Positions 17,199-25,410 of a stretch of 64,000 nucleotides of DNA are shown one piece after another. The notes beneath the pieces were generated by a model, which was not told where the DNA came from, ran no database searches, and worked only from the letters and a program-made list of their open reading frames with translations. The translations under genes and the position numbers were made by a program. Position 1 is the stretch's first letter, and each line of letters begins with the position of its first letter. This DNA comes from Lachnospiraceae bacterium (lineage in GTDB: Bacteria; Bacillota; Clostridia; Lachnospirales; Lachnospiraceae). The stretch is from NCBI GenBank assembly GCA_023664345.1, contig JAMPFQ010000014.1, forward strand, positions 1,879 to 65,878, given 5' to 3'.

Positions 17199-17274
17199 CT
17201 GACTGTTGTGGAAACGAGATGGTCCTCTGTTACGGAATGTATTAAGAACATCCATTTTATGAAGGAGGCTCAAT

Positions 17275-17622
17275 ATGAGTGATATTATCAGAGAAATCGA
17301 ATCGGAACAGTTAAAACAGAATGTTGATGAATTCCATGTGGGTGATACCGTTAAGGTATATGGCAAGATCAAGGAAGGAAACCGTGAGAGGATCCAGGTC
17401 TTTGAGGGCATCGTGCTGAAGAGGCAGGGCGGGGGCAACAGAGAGACGTTCACCGTGAGGAAGACCTCCAACGGTATCGGTGTTGAGAAGACATGGCCCG
17501 TGCATTCTCCCAATGTGGAGAAGATCGAGGTGGTCAGGAGAGGTAAGGTAAGGCGTGCGAAGCTGAACTACCTGAGAGGCCGTGTAGGTAAGAAAGCAAA
17601 GGTAAAAGAGTTGGTGAGATAG
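17275..17622 (+). CDS. rplS: 50S ribosomal protein L19
   Basis: L19 sits at the 30S-50S interface of the large ribosomal subunit. The 115-residue protein has the family core [32 protein letters not shown] and the C-terminal [28 protein letters not shown] precedes the ATG. It ends the conserved operon and is followed by a good terminator. Confidence 0.98.
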   Translation: MSDIIREIESEQLKQNVDEFHVGDTVKVYGKIKEGNRERIQVFEGIVLKRQGGGNRETFTVRKTSNGIGVEKTWPVHSPNVEKIEVVRRGKVRRAKLNYLRGRVGKKAKVKELVR

Positions 17623-17644
17623 CTGCCAGGAACAGTAAGATAGA

Positions 17645-17674
17645 GGACAATTACTTTTGTAGTTGTCCTTTTCT
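17645..17674 (+). terminator. Intrinsic terminator after rplS
   Basis: GGACAATTAC and GTAGTTGTCC form a 10-bp stem (one G-U pair) over a TTTT loop, followed by TTTTCT. It lies 22 bases after the rplS stop. Confidence 0.85.
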
Positions 17675-17705
17675 ATTTCCGGGAAACATGGTATAATGTC
17701 CGCAA

Positions 17706-17823
17706 AGGGCAGAGTCAAGTGCCCGAAGAAGCAGCTGCCGTGCTTGCACGGGCAGATGATTATTCGGGGATTTGACGAGCGAAGCGAACCCGAAAAATCC
17801 CTGATTTTTCGGGTCTCTGCCCT
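17706..17823 (+). ncRNA. Candidate structured RNA, copy 1
   Basis: Starting about 9 bases after the extended -10 box, AGGGCAGAG (17706-17714) closes perfectly with CTCTGCCCT (17815-17823). Inside are CTGCCGTGC/GCACGGGCAG (17735-17755) and a perfect 12-bp stem ACCCGAAAAATC/GATTTTTCGGGT with a 3-base loop (17788-17814). The position after a promoter motif fits a small RNA, but transcription is not shown. No Rfam class was recognised. Confidence 0.4.
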
Positions 17824-17928
17824 GTGACTTGCGGAAACATGGTAAAAAGTTGACACAGAAGGGCATTGTGTCAACTTTTGAATTGAATGTGCGCTAAAGC
17901 GCACGGAAACATGGTATAATGTCCGCAA

Positions 17929-18046
17929 AGGGCAGAGTCAAGTGCCCGAAGAAGCAGCTGCCGTGCTTGCACGGGCAGATGATTATTCGGGGATTTGACG
18001 AGTGAAGCGAACCCGAAAAATCCCTGATTTTTCGGGTCTCTGCCCT
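17929..18046 (+). ncRNA. Candidate structured RNA, copy 2
   Basis: This is the second copy of the same fold, 223 bases downstream, with all stems conserved and a loop-region change (gagcgaag to gagtgaag). It follows the TATAAT at 17915-17920. Confidence 0.4.
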
Positions 18047-18133
18047 GTGGCTTGCGGAAACATGGTATAATGTTGACACAGAAGGGCATTGTGTCAACTT
18101 CTGAATTGAATGTGCGCCAAAGCGCACGGGACA

Positions 18134-18142
18134 TGGTATACT
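18134..18142 (+). promoter_or_regulatory. Extended -10 promoter for lepB
   Basis: TGGTATACT ends the tandem array. A start near 18149 would give lepB, beginning at 18181, a short leader with its AGGAAG ribosome site. No clear -35 box is present, as is common for extended -10 promoters. Confidence 0.5.
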
Positions 18143-18180
18143 ATCTTTGAATGCGTGATCTGACACACAGGAAGCAGAAG

Positions 18181-18759
18181 ATGGCAAAAAATAAGGGACT
18201 TAGTTTTTATAAAAAAAAGAAATCCATAAGCGCCGCTACTATCAGGGAGATCTTCAGCTGGATGTTCGGGATCGTCGCCGCCATATTTATCGCGGCGGTA
18301 CTGGACTATTTTATGGGCATGACCACCAGCGTGGTGGGAGTATCCATGGAACCGACCCTGTATAACGGACAGAAGATATATATAAACCGTTTTCTCTATA
18401 TCCTTTCTTCGCCAAAAGCGGGGGATGTGGTAGTATTTCTCCCTAACGGCAATGAGAATGCACACTATTATGTCAAGAGAGTGGTGGCGGTACCGGGAGA
18501 TCATCTGGTGGTAAAGGACGGCATGCTGTTTGTCAACGGCCTGGAGAGTACATGGGTCACGGAGAAACTGGTGGACGCCGGGATCGCGGAGAATGAATTT
18601 ACCCTGGAGAACGGCGAATATTTCTGCATCGGGGACAATCCGGGCAACAGCGAGGACAGCCGTTCCGCCAATATCGGTCCGGTGAAAGAGACGGATATCG
18701 TGGGGCAGGTCTGGTTTCGGGGGAAATGCCCCGAACAGGGAATGGGATTTGTGAAATAA
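18181..18759 (+). CDS. lepB: Type I signal peptidase (first copy)
   Basis: It cleaves signal peptides from exported preproteins on the outer face of the membrane. The 192-residue protein has a basic N-terminus, one membrane segment (about 24-46), the catalytic serine in GVSMEPTL at S55 and the lysine in YYVKRVVAVPGD at K99, then GDNPGNSEDSR near the end. ATG 18181 follows AGGAAG; ATG 18151 would lie almost at the predicted transcription start. A second paralogue follows rbgA at 19713. Confidence 0.93.
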   Translation: MAKNKGLSFYKKKKSISAATIREIFSWMFGIVAAIFIAAVLDYFMGMTTSVVGVSMEPTLYNGQKIYINRFLYILSSPKAGDVVVFLPNGNENAHYYVKRVVAVPGDHLVVKDGMLFVNGLESTWVTEKLVDAGIAENEFTLENGEYFCIGDNPGNSEDSRSANIGPVKETDIVGQVWFRGKCPEQGMGFVK

Positions 18760-18858
18760 TGCTTGCATGTCCAGCGAGCGGCGAATGGCGATCATGAATC
18801 GAAGATTCATGAAATGACAATAGAAAACAGGCGTACAGGCCTATGAAATGGAGTCGAT

Positions 18859-19716
18859 ATGAATTATCAGTGGTATCCCGGGCATATGACGAAAGCCCGG
18901 CGCATGATGCAGGAAAACATAAAGCTGATCGATCTGATCATAGAATTGGTGGATGCAAGGATCCCGGTAAGCAGCCGTAATCCCGATATCGATGAACTGG
19001 GGAAGAACAGATCCAGAGTGGTGCTGCTCAATAAAGCGGATCTGGCCGATCCTGCGCACAATAAGCAGTGGATCGATCATTTTAAGGAACAGGGAGTCCA
19101 TGTGCTGGAGATCAATTCCAAAACAGGCGCCGGCCTCAAAGGGATCCAGGGAATCGTGCAGGAGGCCTGTAAGGAGAAACTGGAGCGGGACAGGAAGCGT
19201 GGGATCGTGAACAGGCCCATCCGGGCCATGGTAGTGGGGATCCCCAATGTGGGGAAATCCACTTTTATCAATTCCTTTGCGGGAAAAGCCTGTACGAAAA
19301 CGGGGAACAAGCCCGGAGTTACCAAGGGAAAGCAGTGGATACGCCTGAACAAGAACCTGGAACTGCTGGATACGCCGGGGATCCTGTGGCCCAGATTTGA
19401 GGATCAGCGGGTGGGGATGCATCTTGCGTTCATCGGTTCCATGAATGATGAGATCATCATCATGGAGGAACTTGCCTGTGACCTGTTGGACTGTCTGGGA
19501 GTTCTGTATCCTGATGCGGTGAAAGAGCGTTACGGTGTGGAGAGGAAAGATTCTCCGGAGGAAATGCTGGAGGGGATCGCCAGGGCGCGGGGATGCCTGT
19601 TGAAGGGCGAGACTCCGGATCTGAAGAAAGCCGCTTCCATCCTGCTGGATGATTTCAGGAGCGGCAGGCTTGGCAGAATCACCATAGAGCATTCGGCGGA
19701 GGAGAGAGATCAATGA
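18859..19716 (+). CDS. rbgA: Ribosome biogenesis GTPase RbgA (YlqF)
   Basis: RbgA is a circularly permuted GTPase needed late in 50S subunit assembly. The 285-residue protein begins with YQWYPGHMTKARR, has NKAD (G4) at about 58-61 before GIPNVGKST (G1) at about 127-135 and DTPG (G3), the permuted order, and a C-terminal ANTAR-like helical domain. GGAG precedes the ATG. It overlaps the second signal peptidase by four bases, so the two are coupled. Confidence 0.95.
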   Translation: MNYQWYPGHMTKARRMMQENIKLIDLIIELVDARIPVSSRNPDIDELGKNRSRVVLLNKADLADPAHNKQWIDHFKEQGVHVLEINSKTGAGLKGIQGIVQEACKEKLERDRKRGIVNRPIRAMVVGIPNVGKSTFINSFAGKACTKTGNKPGVTKGKQWIRLNKNLELLDTPGILWPRFEDQRVGMHLAFIGSMNDEIIIMEELACDLLDCLGVLYPDAVKERYGVERKDSPEEMLEGIARARGCLLKGETPDLKKAASILLDDFRSGRLGRITIEHSAEERDQ

Positions 19717-20309
19717 TCATGGAAAAGAGTATGAAGGGGACTTCTAAAAGCAAGGGAAAGGGATTGAACAAAGTTCTGCGGGAAATGATCAGCACACTGC
19801 TGTATCTTCTGATCGTGCTGTGCCTTACCTACTTTGTGATCAATTATGTGGGCCAGAGGACGGAAGTGTGGGGTGCGTCCATGGAATCGACGCTGAACCA
19901 TGGGGACAATCTGATCGTGGATAAGATCACTTACCGGTTCCGCGATCCCCAGAGATTTGATATCATAGTGTTTCCGTTCCAGTATGAGGAAAACACGTAT
20001 TACATCAAACGGATCATAGGACTTCCGGGAGAAACGGTACAGATCGGTCAGGACGGTACGATCTATATCAACGGTGAAGCGCTGGAAGAGAATTATGGCA
20101 GGGAAATCATAAAGCCGGAAAATATAGGGATTGCGGCCAGTCCGGTGACGCTGGGGGCGGATGAGTATTTTGTCATGGGCGATAATCGGAACAACAGCAG
20201 CGACAGCAGGACGGAAGTGGTGGGCAATATCCACAGGGACGATATCATAGGGAGAGCCTGGATGCGCATCTGGCCGCTGTCTGAGATAGGCATTCTGAAG
20301 CATCAGTAG
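19713..20309 (+). CDS. lepB: Type I signal peptidase (second copy)
   Basis: This is a second membrane signal peptidase of 198 residues with a lysine-rich N-terminus, a membrane segment (about 25-46), the catalytic serine S56 and lysine K99 (YYIKRIIGLPGE), and MGDNRNNSSDSR. The motif around the serine is SMEST rather than the usual SMEPT. The ATG overlaps the rbgA stop (ATGA), and GGAGGAGAG lies upstream inside rbgA. Substrate division between the two copies is unknown. Confidence 0.93.
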   Translation: MIMEKSMKGTSKSKGKGLNKVLREMISTLLYLLIVLCLTYFVINYVGQRTEVWGASMESTLNHGDNLIVDKITYRFRDPQRFDIIVFPFQYEENTYYIKRIIGLPGETVQIGQDGTIYINGEALEENYGREIIKPENIGIAASPVTLGADEYFVMGDNRNNSSDSRTEVVGNIHRDDIIGRAWMRIWPLSEIGILKHQ

Positions 20310-20422
20310 GATATTTCAGGATGGGATCGCAGATGGGAGAATCCCAGTGTTGTAAACAGCACGCGAATTTCTCATCACGGTGCCGCGCAAAAGAGCTTCG
20401 GCGGAAAGGCATGGTTACTCGT

Positions 20423-21181
20423 ATGAAAGGCATAGGAGAGATCAGGACGGAGTTACAGGCAGCTTCCATGGACGGGCTGCCTGAATTCATACATACTTAT
20501 GAGAGCGACGGGCGGGCAGGCGTGCAGAAGCTGGTGGAGACGGCGGGAAAGCGCCTGGCGGCACTGGAAAAGGAAAAACAGCGCATCCAGCAGCTGCGGG
20601 TCTATGAAAAGGAATACGAAAGCCGTGGGCTGATCTGCGGGATCGACGAGGTAGGAAGAGGCCCCCTGGCGGGACCGGTGGTGGCGGGAGCAGTGATCCT
20701 GCCCAAAGACTGCGCGATCTTATATATAAACGATTCTAAGAAACTGTCCGAAAAAAAGAGAGAGGAACTTTATGATGTCATCATGGAGCAGGCGGTGGAC
20801 TGCGCGGTGGGATATTCCACGCCGGAGAGGATCGATGAGATCAATATCTTACAGGCGACCTATGAAGCCATGCGGGAGGCTATCGGAAAACTGAGGCCCC
20901 AGCCGGATATCCTGCTGAATGACGCGGTGAGGATCCCCGGAGTGGCTATCCCTCAGGTTCCCATCATCAAGGGGGACGCCAAGAGTATTTCCATCGGCGC
21001 CGCCAGCATTGTCGCGAAAGTCACAAGGGATCGTCTGATGGTGGAATATGACAGGGTCTATCCGGAATATGATCTTGCGGGAAACAAGGGATACGGAAGT
21101 GCGGCACATATCGCGGCGATAAAGAAGTATGGTCCCTCACCCATACATCGCAGAAGTTTTATCAAAAATATAATCACTTAA
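20423..21181 (+). CDS. rnhB: Ribonuclease HII
   Basis: RNase HII removes ribonucleotides and RNA primers from DNA. The catalytic GIDEVGRGPLAGPVVAGAV segment, a later DSKKLSEKKRE, and the C-terminal HxRRSF (PIHRRSF) are all present. Residues 1-70 form an N-terminal helical extension (TYESDGRAGVQKLVETAGKRL), common in Lachnospiraceae-type RnhB. I chose ATG 20423 (MKGIGEIR), where family similarity begins, giving 252 residues; ATG 20411 is possible, since GGAAAGG ends at 20409. It sits between lepB and ylqG as in B. subtilis, where rnhB follows ylqF. Confidence 0.93.
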   Translation: MKGIGEIRTELQAASMDGLPEFIHTYESDGRAGVQKLVETAGKRLAALEKEKQRIQQLRVYEKEYESRGLICGIDEVGRGPLAGPVVAGAVILPKDCAILYINDSKKLSEKKREELYDVIMEQAVDCAVGYSTPERIDEINILQATYEAMREAIGKLRPQPDILLNDAVRIPGVAIPQVPIIKGDAKSISIGAASIVAKVTRDRLMVEYDRVYPEYDLAGNKGYGSAAHIAAIKKYGPSPIHRRSFIKNIIT

Positions 21182-21192
21182 AAGGAAATACT

Positions 21193-22974
21193 ATGAAACT
21201 AGCGGATATTTTTACCGGCAGGGCAAAAAATGAGGATATCGGCAGGCTGCAGAAGATGCCTGTCTCTTCCAATGCGGCCTCCGTCAACCGTCAGATCAGG
21301 TCCATGGTGCCCGGACAGACAATCCAAGGGGAGATCGTATCCCGGAACGGCGGGGAAGTTCAGATCAGGATGGCTGACGATATGGTGCTGAATGCCAGGG
21401 TGGATCAGAACCTGAATATCGAAGTGGGAAAGAATATGACCTTTGAGGTCAAGAATAATGGCAGCGCCCTTACTTTGAGTCCGCTGTTCACCAATGTGTC
21501 CACGGATATGAATGTGCTGAAAGCGTTGGATATGGCGGGGATTTCCGTAAACCCTACTTCCGTGGCCATGACGGAGCAGATGATGAAAGCGGGGCTTCCT
21601 ATTGACAGAAATTCCATCCAGCAGCTTTACCGGGAGGTCAACGCGTTTCCTGACGCGGAAATCTCCGATATCGTGAACCTCCATAAGCTGGGGCTTTCGG
21701 TGAATCGGGAGAATGTGGAGCAGATGGCGGCTTACCGTGAGCTGAACCACCAGCTGATACAGGGCATGGAGACGGTGATGGACGCGCTTCCTGACGTGCT
21801 GGAGGAATTGACCGCAAAAGGGGATATGGCAGGCGCCGCAAAGCTTTATCAGGAACTCTTGCATATGGCCGGGGAGAGCAATCTGGCCCAGGACGCGGCA
21901 ATCCCTGAAGCCGTGGCGGATGGGACGGAAAACGGCGCGGCGGATGCACAGGATGTCAATGCGCAAAATACGATGGAAGAGACGATCCCGCCCCAGGCGG
22001 ATCAGGGAACGGTTGATGGCGGACTGGCGGAGGCTCTGGAAACGGCAGTGAAGCTGTCCGCGGACGCCGGCGAGATCGAACTGGCTGAAAACATCGGGGT
22101 ACAGAGCAAGGACAGTGCGCAGGCGCAGGAGATCTCTCAGGAACTTCGCGGGGCGGTCTCGCGGGAACTTGGGCAGGCTCTTTCCCTGCTGGATCTGTCG
22201 CCACAGGAAAGGGAACAGCTGGCGCAGCAGATCCGGCAGTTTGCGGAGGGCGGTTCCGATTCCGGACAGCTGTTCCATACGGTGGAGCAGATGCTGGAAA
22301 GCGCAGGCAGGCAAGCGGGCGGAAAGGAAGCGATGCGGCTTCTGATGTCCGGAAAGGGTGTCAGCACACTGCTTGCGGATACGCTGAAGGATTCCTGGTC
22401 TCTCCGTCCTCAGGATGTGGCAGAGCCGGATAAGGTGGAAAATCTGTATAAAAGGCTGGACCGCCAGCTGAAAGGCCTGGCGCAGACATTGGAAACGGTG
22501 GGACAGAGCGGTTCCGAAGCATATAAGGCGGCTTCTGCTATGTCCCAGAACATTGATTTCCTGCAGCAGCTCAATCAGATGTACACTTATGTGCAGCTTC
22601 CGCTCCGCCTGCAGCAGGGGAATGCCCACGGGGATCTCTACGTCTATACGAACAAGAAAAATCTCGCGGCAAGGGACGGTGCGGTCAGTGCGCTGCTGCA
22701 TCTGGATATGGAACATCTGGGGCCGGTGGACGTATATGTGGCGATGCAGAACAGCAAGGTCAGTACCCGGTTCTATGTAGCGGACGATGAGATGCTGGAT
22801 CTTCTGGAGGCGCATATGGATCTGCTCACCGAAAGGCTCCAGAAGCGGGGATATGACTGCAGCATGTCCATGGAGATACGGGGGGAGAAAGAGGCCAAAA
22901 GCGGCCTGGAACCGATCTTGGAGCAGGAAAAGGGCGTGGCGCTGAGCCAATATGCGTTTGACGTAAGGACATAG
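21193..22974 (+). CDS. FliK-like protein (YlqG type)
   Basis: The 593-residue protein matches the B. subtilis YlqG position (rnhB-ylqG-ylqH) and has a C-terminal flagellar hook-length-control-like domain (about 490-580: LDMEHLGPVDVYVAMQNSK, then EAHMDLLTERLQKRGY). The middle (about 235-300) is an acidic, alanine- and glutamine-rich linker. FliK measures hook length and switches flagellar export specificity, but no other flagellar gene is seen here, so the role is unclear. AAAGGAAA precedes the ATG. It is followed by an FlhB-like gene after 21 bases. Confidence 0.8.
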   Translation: MKLADIFTGRAKNEDIGRLQKMPVSSNAASVNRQIRSMVPGQTIQGEIVSRNGGEVQIRMADDMVLNARVDQNLNIEVGKNMTFEVKNNGSALTLSPLFTNVSTDMNVLKALDMAGISVNPTSVAMTEQMMKAGLPIDRNSIQQLYREVNAFPDAEISDIVNLHKLGLSVNRENVEQMAAYRELNHQLIQGMETVMDALPDVLEELTAKGDMAGAAKLYQELLHMAGESNLAQDAAIPEAVADGTENGAADAQDVNAQNTMEETIPPQADQGTVDGGLAEALETAVKLSADAGEIELAENIGVQSKDSAQAQEISQELRGAVSRELGQALSLLDLSPQEREQLAQQIRQFAEGGSDSGQLFHTVEQMLESAGRQAGGKEAMRLLMSGKGVSTLLADTLKDSWSLRPQDVAEPDKVENLYKRLDRQLKGLAQTLETVGQSGSEAYKAASAMSQNIDFLQQLNQMYTYVQLPLRLQQGNAHGDLYVYTNKKNLAARDGAVSALLHLDMEHLGPVDVYVAMQNSKVSTRFYVADDEMLDLLEAHMDLLTERLQKRGYDCSMSMEIRGEKEAKSGLEPILEQEKGVALSQYAFDVRT

Positions 22975-22995
22975 GTCGATCTGTGAGGTGATATC

Positions 22996-23295
22996 GTGTC
23001 AGAGAAAGAGGATAGGCAGAAATTAAAACAGGCCATCGCGCTGGAATACGATCCGTCGGAGGACGCTCCCAGAGTCATAGCCAGCGGCCGCGGCGCATTG
23101 GCGGAACGTATCATTGAGAAAGCCAAAGAGAGCGATGTGCCGATCCACAGGGATGATAAACTGGCGGATACCCTGTCAAGACTGGATATCGGGGACATGA
23201 TCCCGCCGGAACTGTATGAAGTGGTGGCGGAGATCCTCATATTTGTGGATTCCATGGATAAATTAAAGAGTAAGATCGGCAAGGCAAAGAGGTAG
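22996..23295 (+). CDS. FlhB C-terminal-domain-like protein (YlqH type)
   Basis: The 99-residue soluble protein corresponds to the cytoplasmic domain of FlhB without its membrane part (AIALEYDPSEDAPRVIASGRG, then IIEKAKESDVPIHRDDKLA). The NPTH self-cleavage motif of FlhB is absent; the region reads KQAIALEYDP. It starts at GTG 22996 after GAGGTG. Pairing with a FliK-like neighbour mirrors B. subtilis ylqG-ylqH. The function is unknown. Confidence 0.88.
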   Translation: MSEKEDRQKLKQAIALEYDPSEDAPRVIASGRGALAERIIEKAKESDVPIHRDDKLADTLSRLDIGDMIPPELYEVVAEILIFVDSMDKLKSKIGKAKR

Positions 23296-23299
23296 CTGT

Positions 23300-23662
23300 T
23301 TGAATAAAAGAGAGACAGGAGCGGGCCGGGAGGCACTGGCGGCGGAGTATCTTGCGGCCCATGGCATGCATATCAGCGAGCGCAACTTCCATTGCAGGCA
23401 GGGGGAGATCGATATCATCGGTTATCATAATGGGTATCTGGTGTTCGTGGAGGTAAAATACCGGGGGACAGAAAATTTCGGCGGCGCTTTGGAGGCGGTG
23501 GATCTCCGCAAGCAGCGCAGGATATGCCGGACGGCGGATCATTACAGGTATCTGCACAGGCTGGGAGATGACTGTTCCGTGCGGTATGATGTGGTGGCGT
23601 TCCAGGGGACGGAGATCAGCTGGATCCAGAATGCATTCCCACATATTTACAGCCGCAGATGA
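23300..23662 (+). CDS. UPF0102 family nuclease-like protein YraN
   Basis: YraN proteins have a restriction-endonuclease-like fold of uncertain role in DNA metabolism. The 120-residue protein has the motif GEIDIIGYHNGYLVFVEVK (about 34-52), which carries the conserved acidic/lysine core, and R/Q-rich helices after it. The only in-frame start is TTG 23300, with AGAGG about seven bases upstream, four bases after the YlqH-like stop. Confidence 0.88.
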   Translation: MNKRETGAGREALAAEYLAAHGMHISERNFHCRQGEIDIIGYHNGYLVFVEVKYRGTENFGGALEAVDLRKQRRICRTADHYRYLHRLGDDCSVRYDVVAFQGTEISWIQNAFPHIYSRR

Positions 23663-23728
23663 TCCGCGCACCAAAACAGGGGCGCAGAAGAGGCGGGGCT
23701 GTAAAACAGTCTCGGGACGGAGGACGTT

Positions 23729-24616
23729 ATGCATCAGATCACGCGCACAGGAGAGGGCGGTGAAACCATAAAACAGAACTGTATCAGGCTGGAAAACGGC
23801 CAGGAACTGGAATACCTTACCTTTCCCGCTCTGGAAGAAACCGGTCTGGTGGAACATCTGGTCACCACCCGGCTGGGCGGGGTCAGCACAGGGGAGCTTG
23901 CCACCATGAACCTCAGCTTCACGCGGGGAGACAGGGAAGAGAATGTGCTGGAAAATTACCGTCGGATCGGCAGGGTGCTTGGATGCGGCATGGAGGACAT
24001 GGTCACATCCCACCAGACCCACACGGTGAATATCCGCCATGTCAGGTCGGCGGACAGGGGCAAGGGGATCGTGGCTCCCAGGGACTATGAAAATATAGAC
24101 GGACTGGTGACCGACGAAGAGGGGATCGCACTGGTCACTTTCTATGCGGACTGCGTGCCGCTGCTGTTCCTGGATCCGGTGCATCGGGCGATCGGGCTTG
24201 CCCATTCCGGCTGGCGGGGCACTGTGGACCGCATGGGGAAGCACATGACGGAGGCCATGGAGGAAGCTTTTGGCAGCAAGCCTGCGGAACTGATCGCGGC
24301 GGTGGGCCCTTCCATCTGCCGGGAGTGTTATGAAGTGGGGGAAGAGGTGGCGGAGCGGTTCTGGCGGCTTTTTGGGGGAAAAGAGCGCTGCGGCGGGGTC
24401 GTCACAGAGGGAAGAGCGGCGGGAAAATACCAGCTTGATTTGTGGCTCGCCAACAGGCTGATCCTGGAAGAAGCGGGAATACCACATGACAGGATATCCG
24501 TCACGGATATCTGCACCTGCCATAACAGCGATTATCTGTTTTCCCACAGAGGCAGTAACGGGCACAGGGGAAATCTGGGAGTCTTTCTCATGCTGAAAAA
24601 CATTGTTAAAATATAG
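23729..24616 (+). CDS. pgeF: Peptidoglycan editing factor PgeF / LACC1-like multi-copper-type hydrolase
   Basis: The family (formerly polyphenol oxidase, YfiH) includes purine nucleoside phosphorylase/adenosine deaminase-type enzymes and factors that remove misincorporated amino acids from peptidoglycan precursors. The zinc-binding set is visible: SHQTHTVN, YADCVPLLF, AHSGWRGTV and CTCHNSDYLFSHRG. Length is 295 residues, slightly long at the N-terminus. GGAGG precedes the ATG. AAAACAGTCTCG just upstream recurs at 30862 and 30944. A two-component system follows. Confidence 0.88.
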   Translation: MHQITRTGEGGETIKQNCIRLENGQELEYLTFPALEETGLVEHLVTTRLGGVSTGELATMNLSFTRGDREENVLENYRRIGRVLGCGMEDMVTSHQTHTVNIRHVRSADRGKGIVAPRDYENIDGLVTDEEGIALVTFYADCVPLLFLDPVHRAIGLAHSGWRGTVDRMGKHMTEAMEEAFGSKPAELIAAVGPSICRECYEVGEEVAERFWRLFGGKERCGGVVTEGRAAGKYQLDLWLANRLILEEAGIPHDRISVTDICTCHNSDYLFSHRGSNGHRGNLGVFLMLKNIVKI

Positions 24617-24701
24617 TTAAGGAAATCTTCATAAAAATCCCATGGAACATTTAAAAAAAATCTGGTTAACTATCAGGTGAAAGGGAAAGGAGAGCAGGAC
24701 C

Positions 24702-25397
24702 ATGGCAAATATTCTGGTTTGTGACGATGATAAGGAAATAGTGGACGCCATCGAGATCTATCTGAGTCAGGACGGGTATCGGATCTTCAAGGCGTATGAT
24801 GGGGAACAGGCGATCGAAGTGATGAAAAAGGAAGACATCCAGCTTCTCATCATGGATATCATGATGCCGAAACTGGACGGCATACGCGCCACCCTAAAGA
24901 TCAGGGAATACAGCAGCATCCCCATCATCATCCTGTCAGCCAAGTCTGAGGATACGGACAAGATCCTGGGACTGAACATCGGAGCGGATGATTATATCAC
25001 AAAGCCCTTTAACCCGCTGGAACTGGCTGCCAGGGTGAAATCAAACCTGCGCCGCTATACTTCCCTGGGAAGTCTGAGCACGGCGGATAACAAAGCGATA
25101 TATCAGGTGGGCGGTCTGGTGATCAACGACGAGACCAAGCAGGTAACGGTGGATGATGAGCCTGTGAAAATGACGCCGATAGAGTATAACATTCTGTTAT
25201 TGCTGGTCAAGAACCAGGGGAAAGTATTTTCCATCGATCAGATCTATGAAAGCATATGGAACGAGAATGCCATCGGGGCGGATAATACGGTGGCCGTCCA
25301 TATCAGGCATATCAGGGAAAAGATAGAGATCAATCCCAGAGAACCCAAATACCTGAAAGTGGTCTGGGGCGTGGGTTATAAAATAGACAAACAGTAG
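24702..25397 (+). CDS. OmpR/VanR-type response regulator
   Basis: The 231-residue regulator has a receiver domain with acidic pocket D8-D10, phosphoacceptor D52 in LLIMDIMMPKLDG and a conserved TKPF lysine. Its C-terminal winged-helix DNA-binding domain (about 130-230) ends ready to bind direct repeats (VAVHIRHIREKIE). AAAGGAGAGC precedes the ATG. The kinase gene starts 13 bases after it, so they form one operon. The upstream 85 bases are A/T-rich and probably hold the promoter, but I could not fix the boxes. Confidence 0.93.
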   Translation: MANILVCDDDKEIVDAIEIYLSQDGYRIFKAYDGEQAIEVMKKEDIQLLIMDIMMPKLDGIRATLKIREYSSIPIIILSAKSEDTDKILGLNIGADDYITKPFNPLELAARVKSNLRRYTSLGSLSTADNKAIYQVGGLVINDETKQVTVDDEPVKMTPIEYNILLLLVKNQGKVFSIDQIYESIWNENAIGADNTVAVHIRHIREKIEINPREPKYLKVVWGVGYKIDKQ

Positions 25398-25410
25398 GGA
25401 TCAGGGAAGC

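Larger units (their letters stand above)
17684..18142 (+). repeat. Two tandem 223-bp units with extended -10 motifs and hairpins
   Basis: Units run from the TATAAT at 17692 to 17914 and from the TATAAT at 17915 to 18137 and are nearly identical. GGAAACATGGTATAATG-type sequence marks each boundary (17692, 17915, ending in TATACT at 18137) and recurs inside each unit (TAAAAA at 17843, TATAAT at 18066). TGGTATAAT is an extended -10 promoter motif. Each unit contains an AGGGCAGAG/CTCTGCCCT closing stem, a GC-rich hairpin, ACCCGAAAAATC/GATTTTTCGGGT, AAGTTGACACA/TGTGTCAACTT and GTGCGC/GCGCAC. The minus-strand open frames here are by-products of the repeat. Confidence 0.9.

Noticed and set aside
17199..17274. 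L19 leader regulatory RNA before rplS
   Set aside because: The position is right, but I could not identify the consensus fold by eye; mentioned only with the promoter.
17684..18142. CRISPR array
   Set aside because: There are only two long units, with no short regular repeats separated by unique spacers, and no cas genes in the window.
17651..18187. Repeated minus-strand open frames encoding near-identical peptides
   Set aside because: They exist because the 223-bp unit is duplicated. The sequence is better explained as hairpins and promoter motifs, and there are no ribosome sites.
21199..22950. Long minus-strand open frame of 583 codons opposite the FliK-like gene
   Set aside because: It is antisense to a supported gene, lacks a ribosome site and family motifs, and its His/Arg/Leu-rich composition is typical of a shadow frame.
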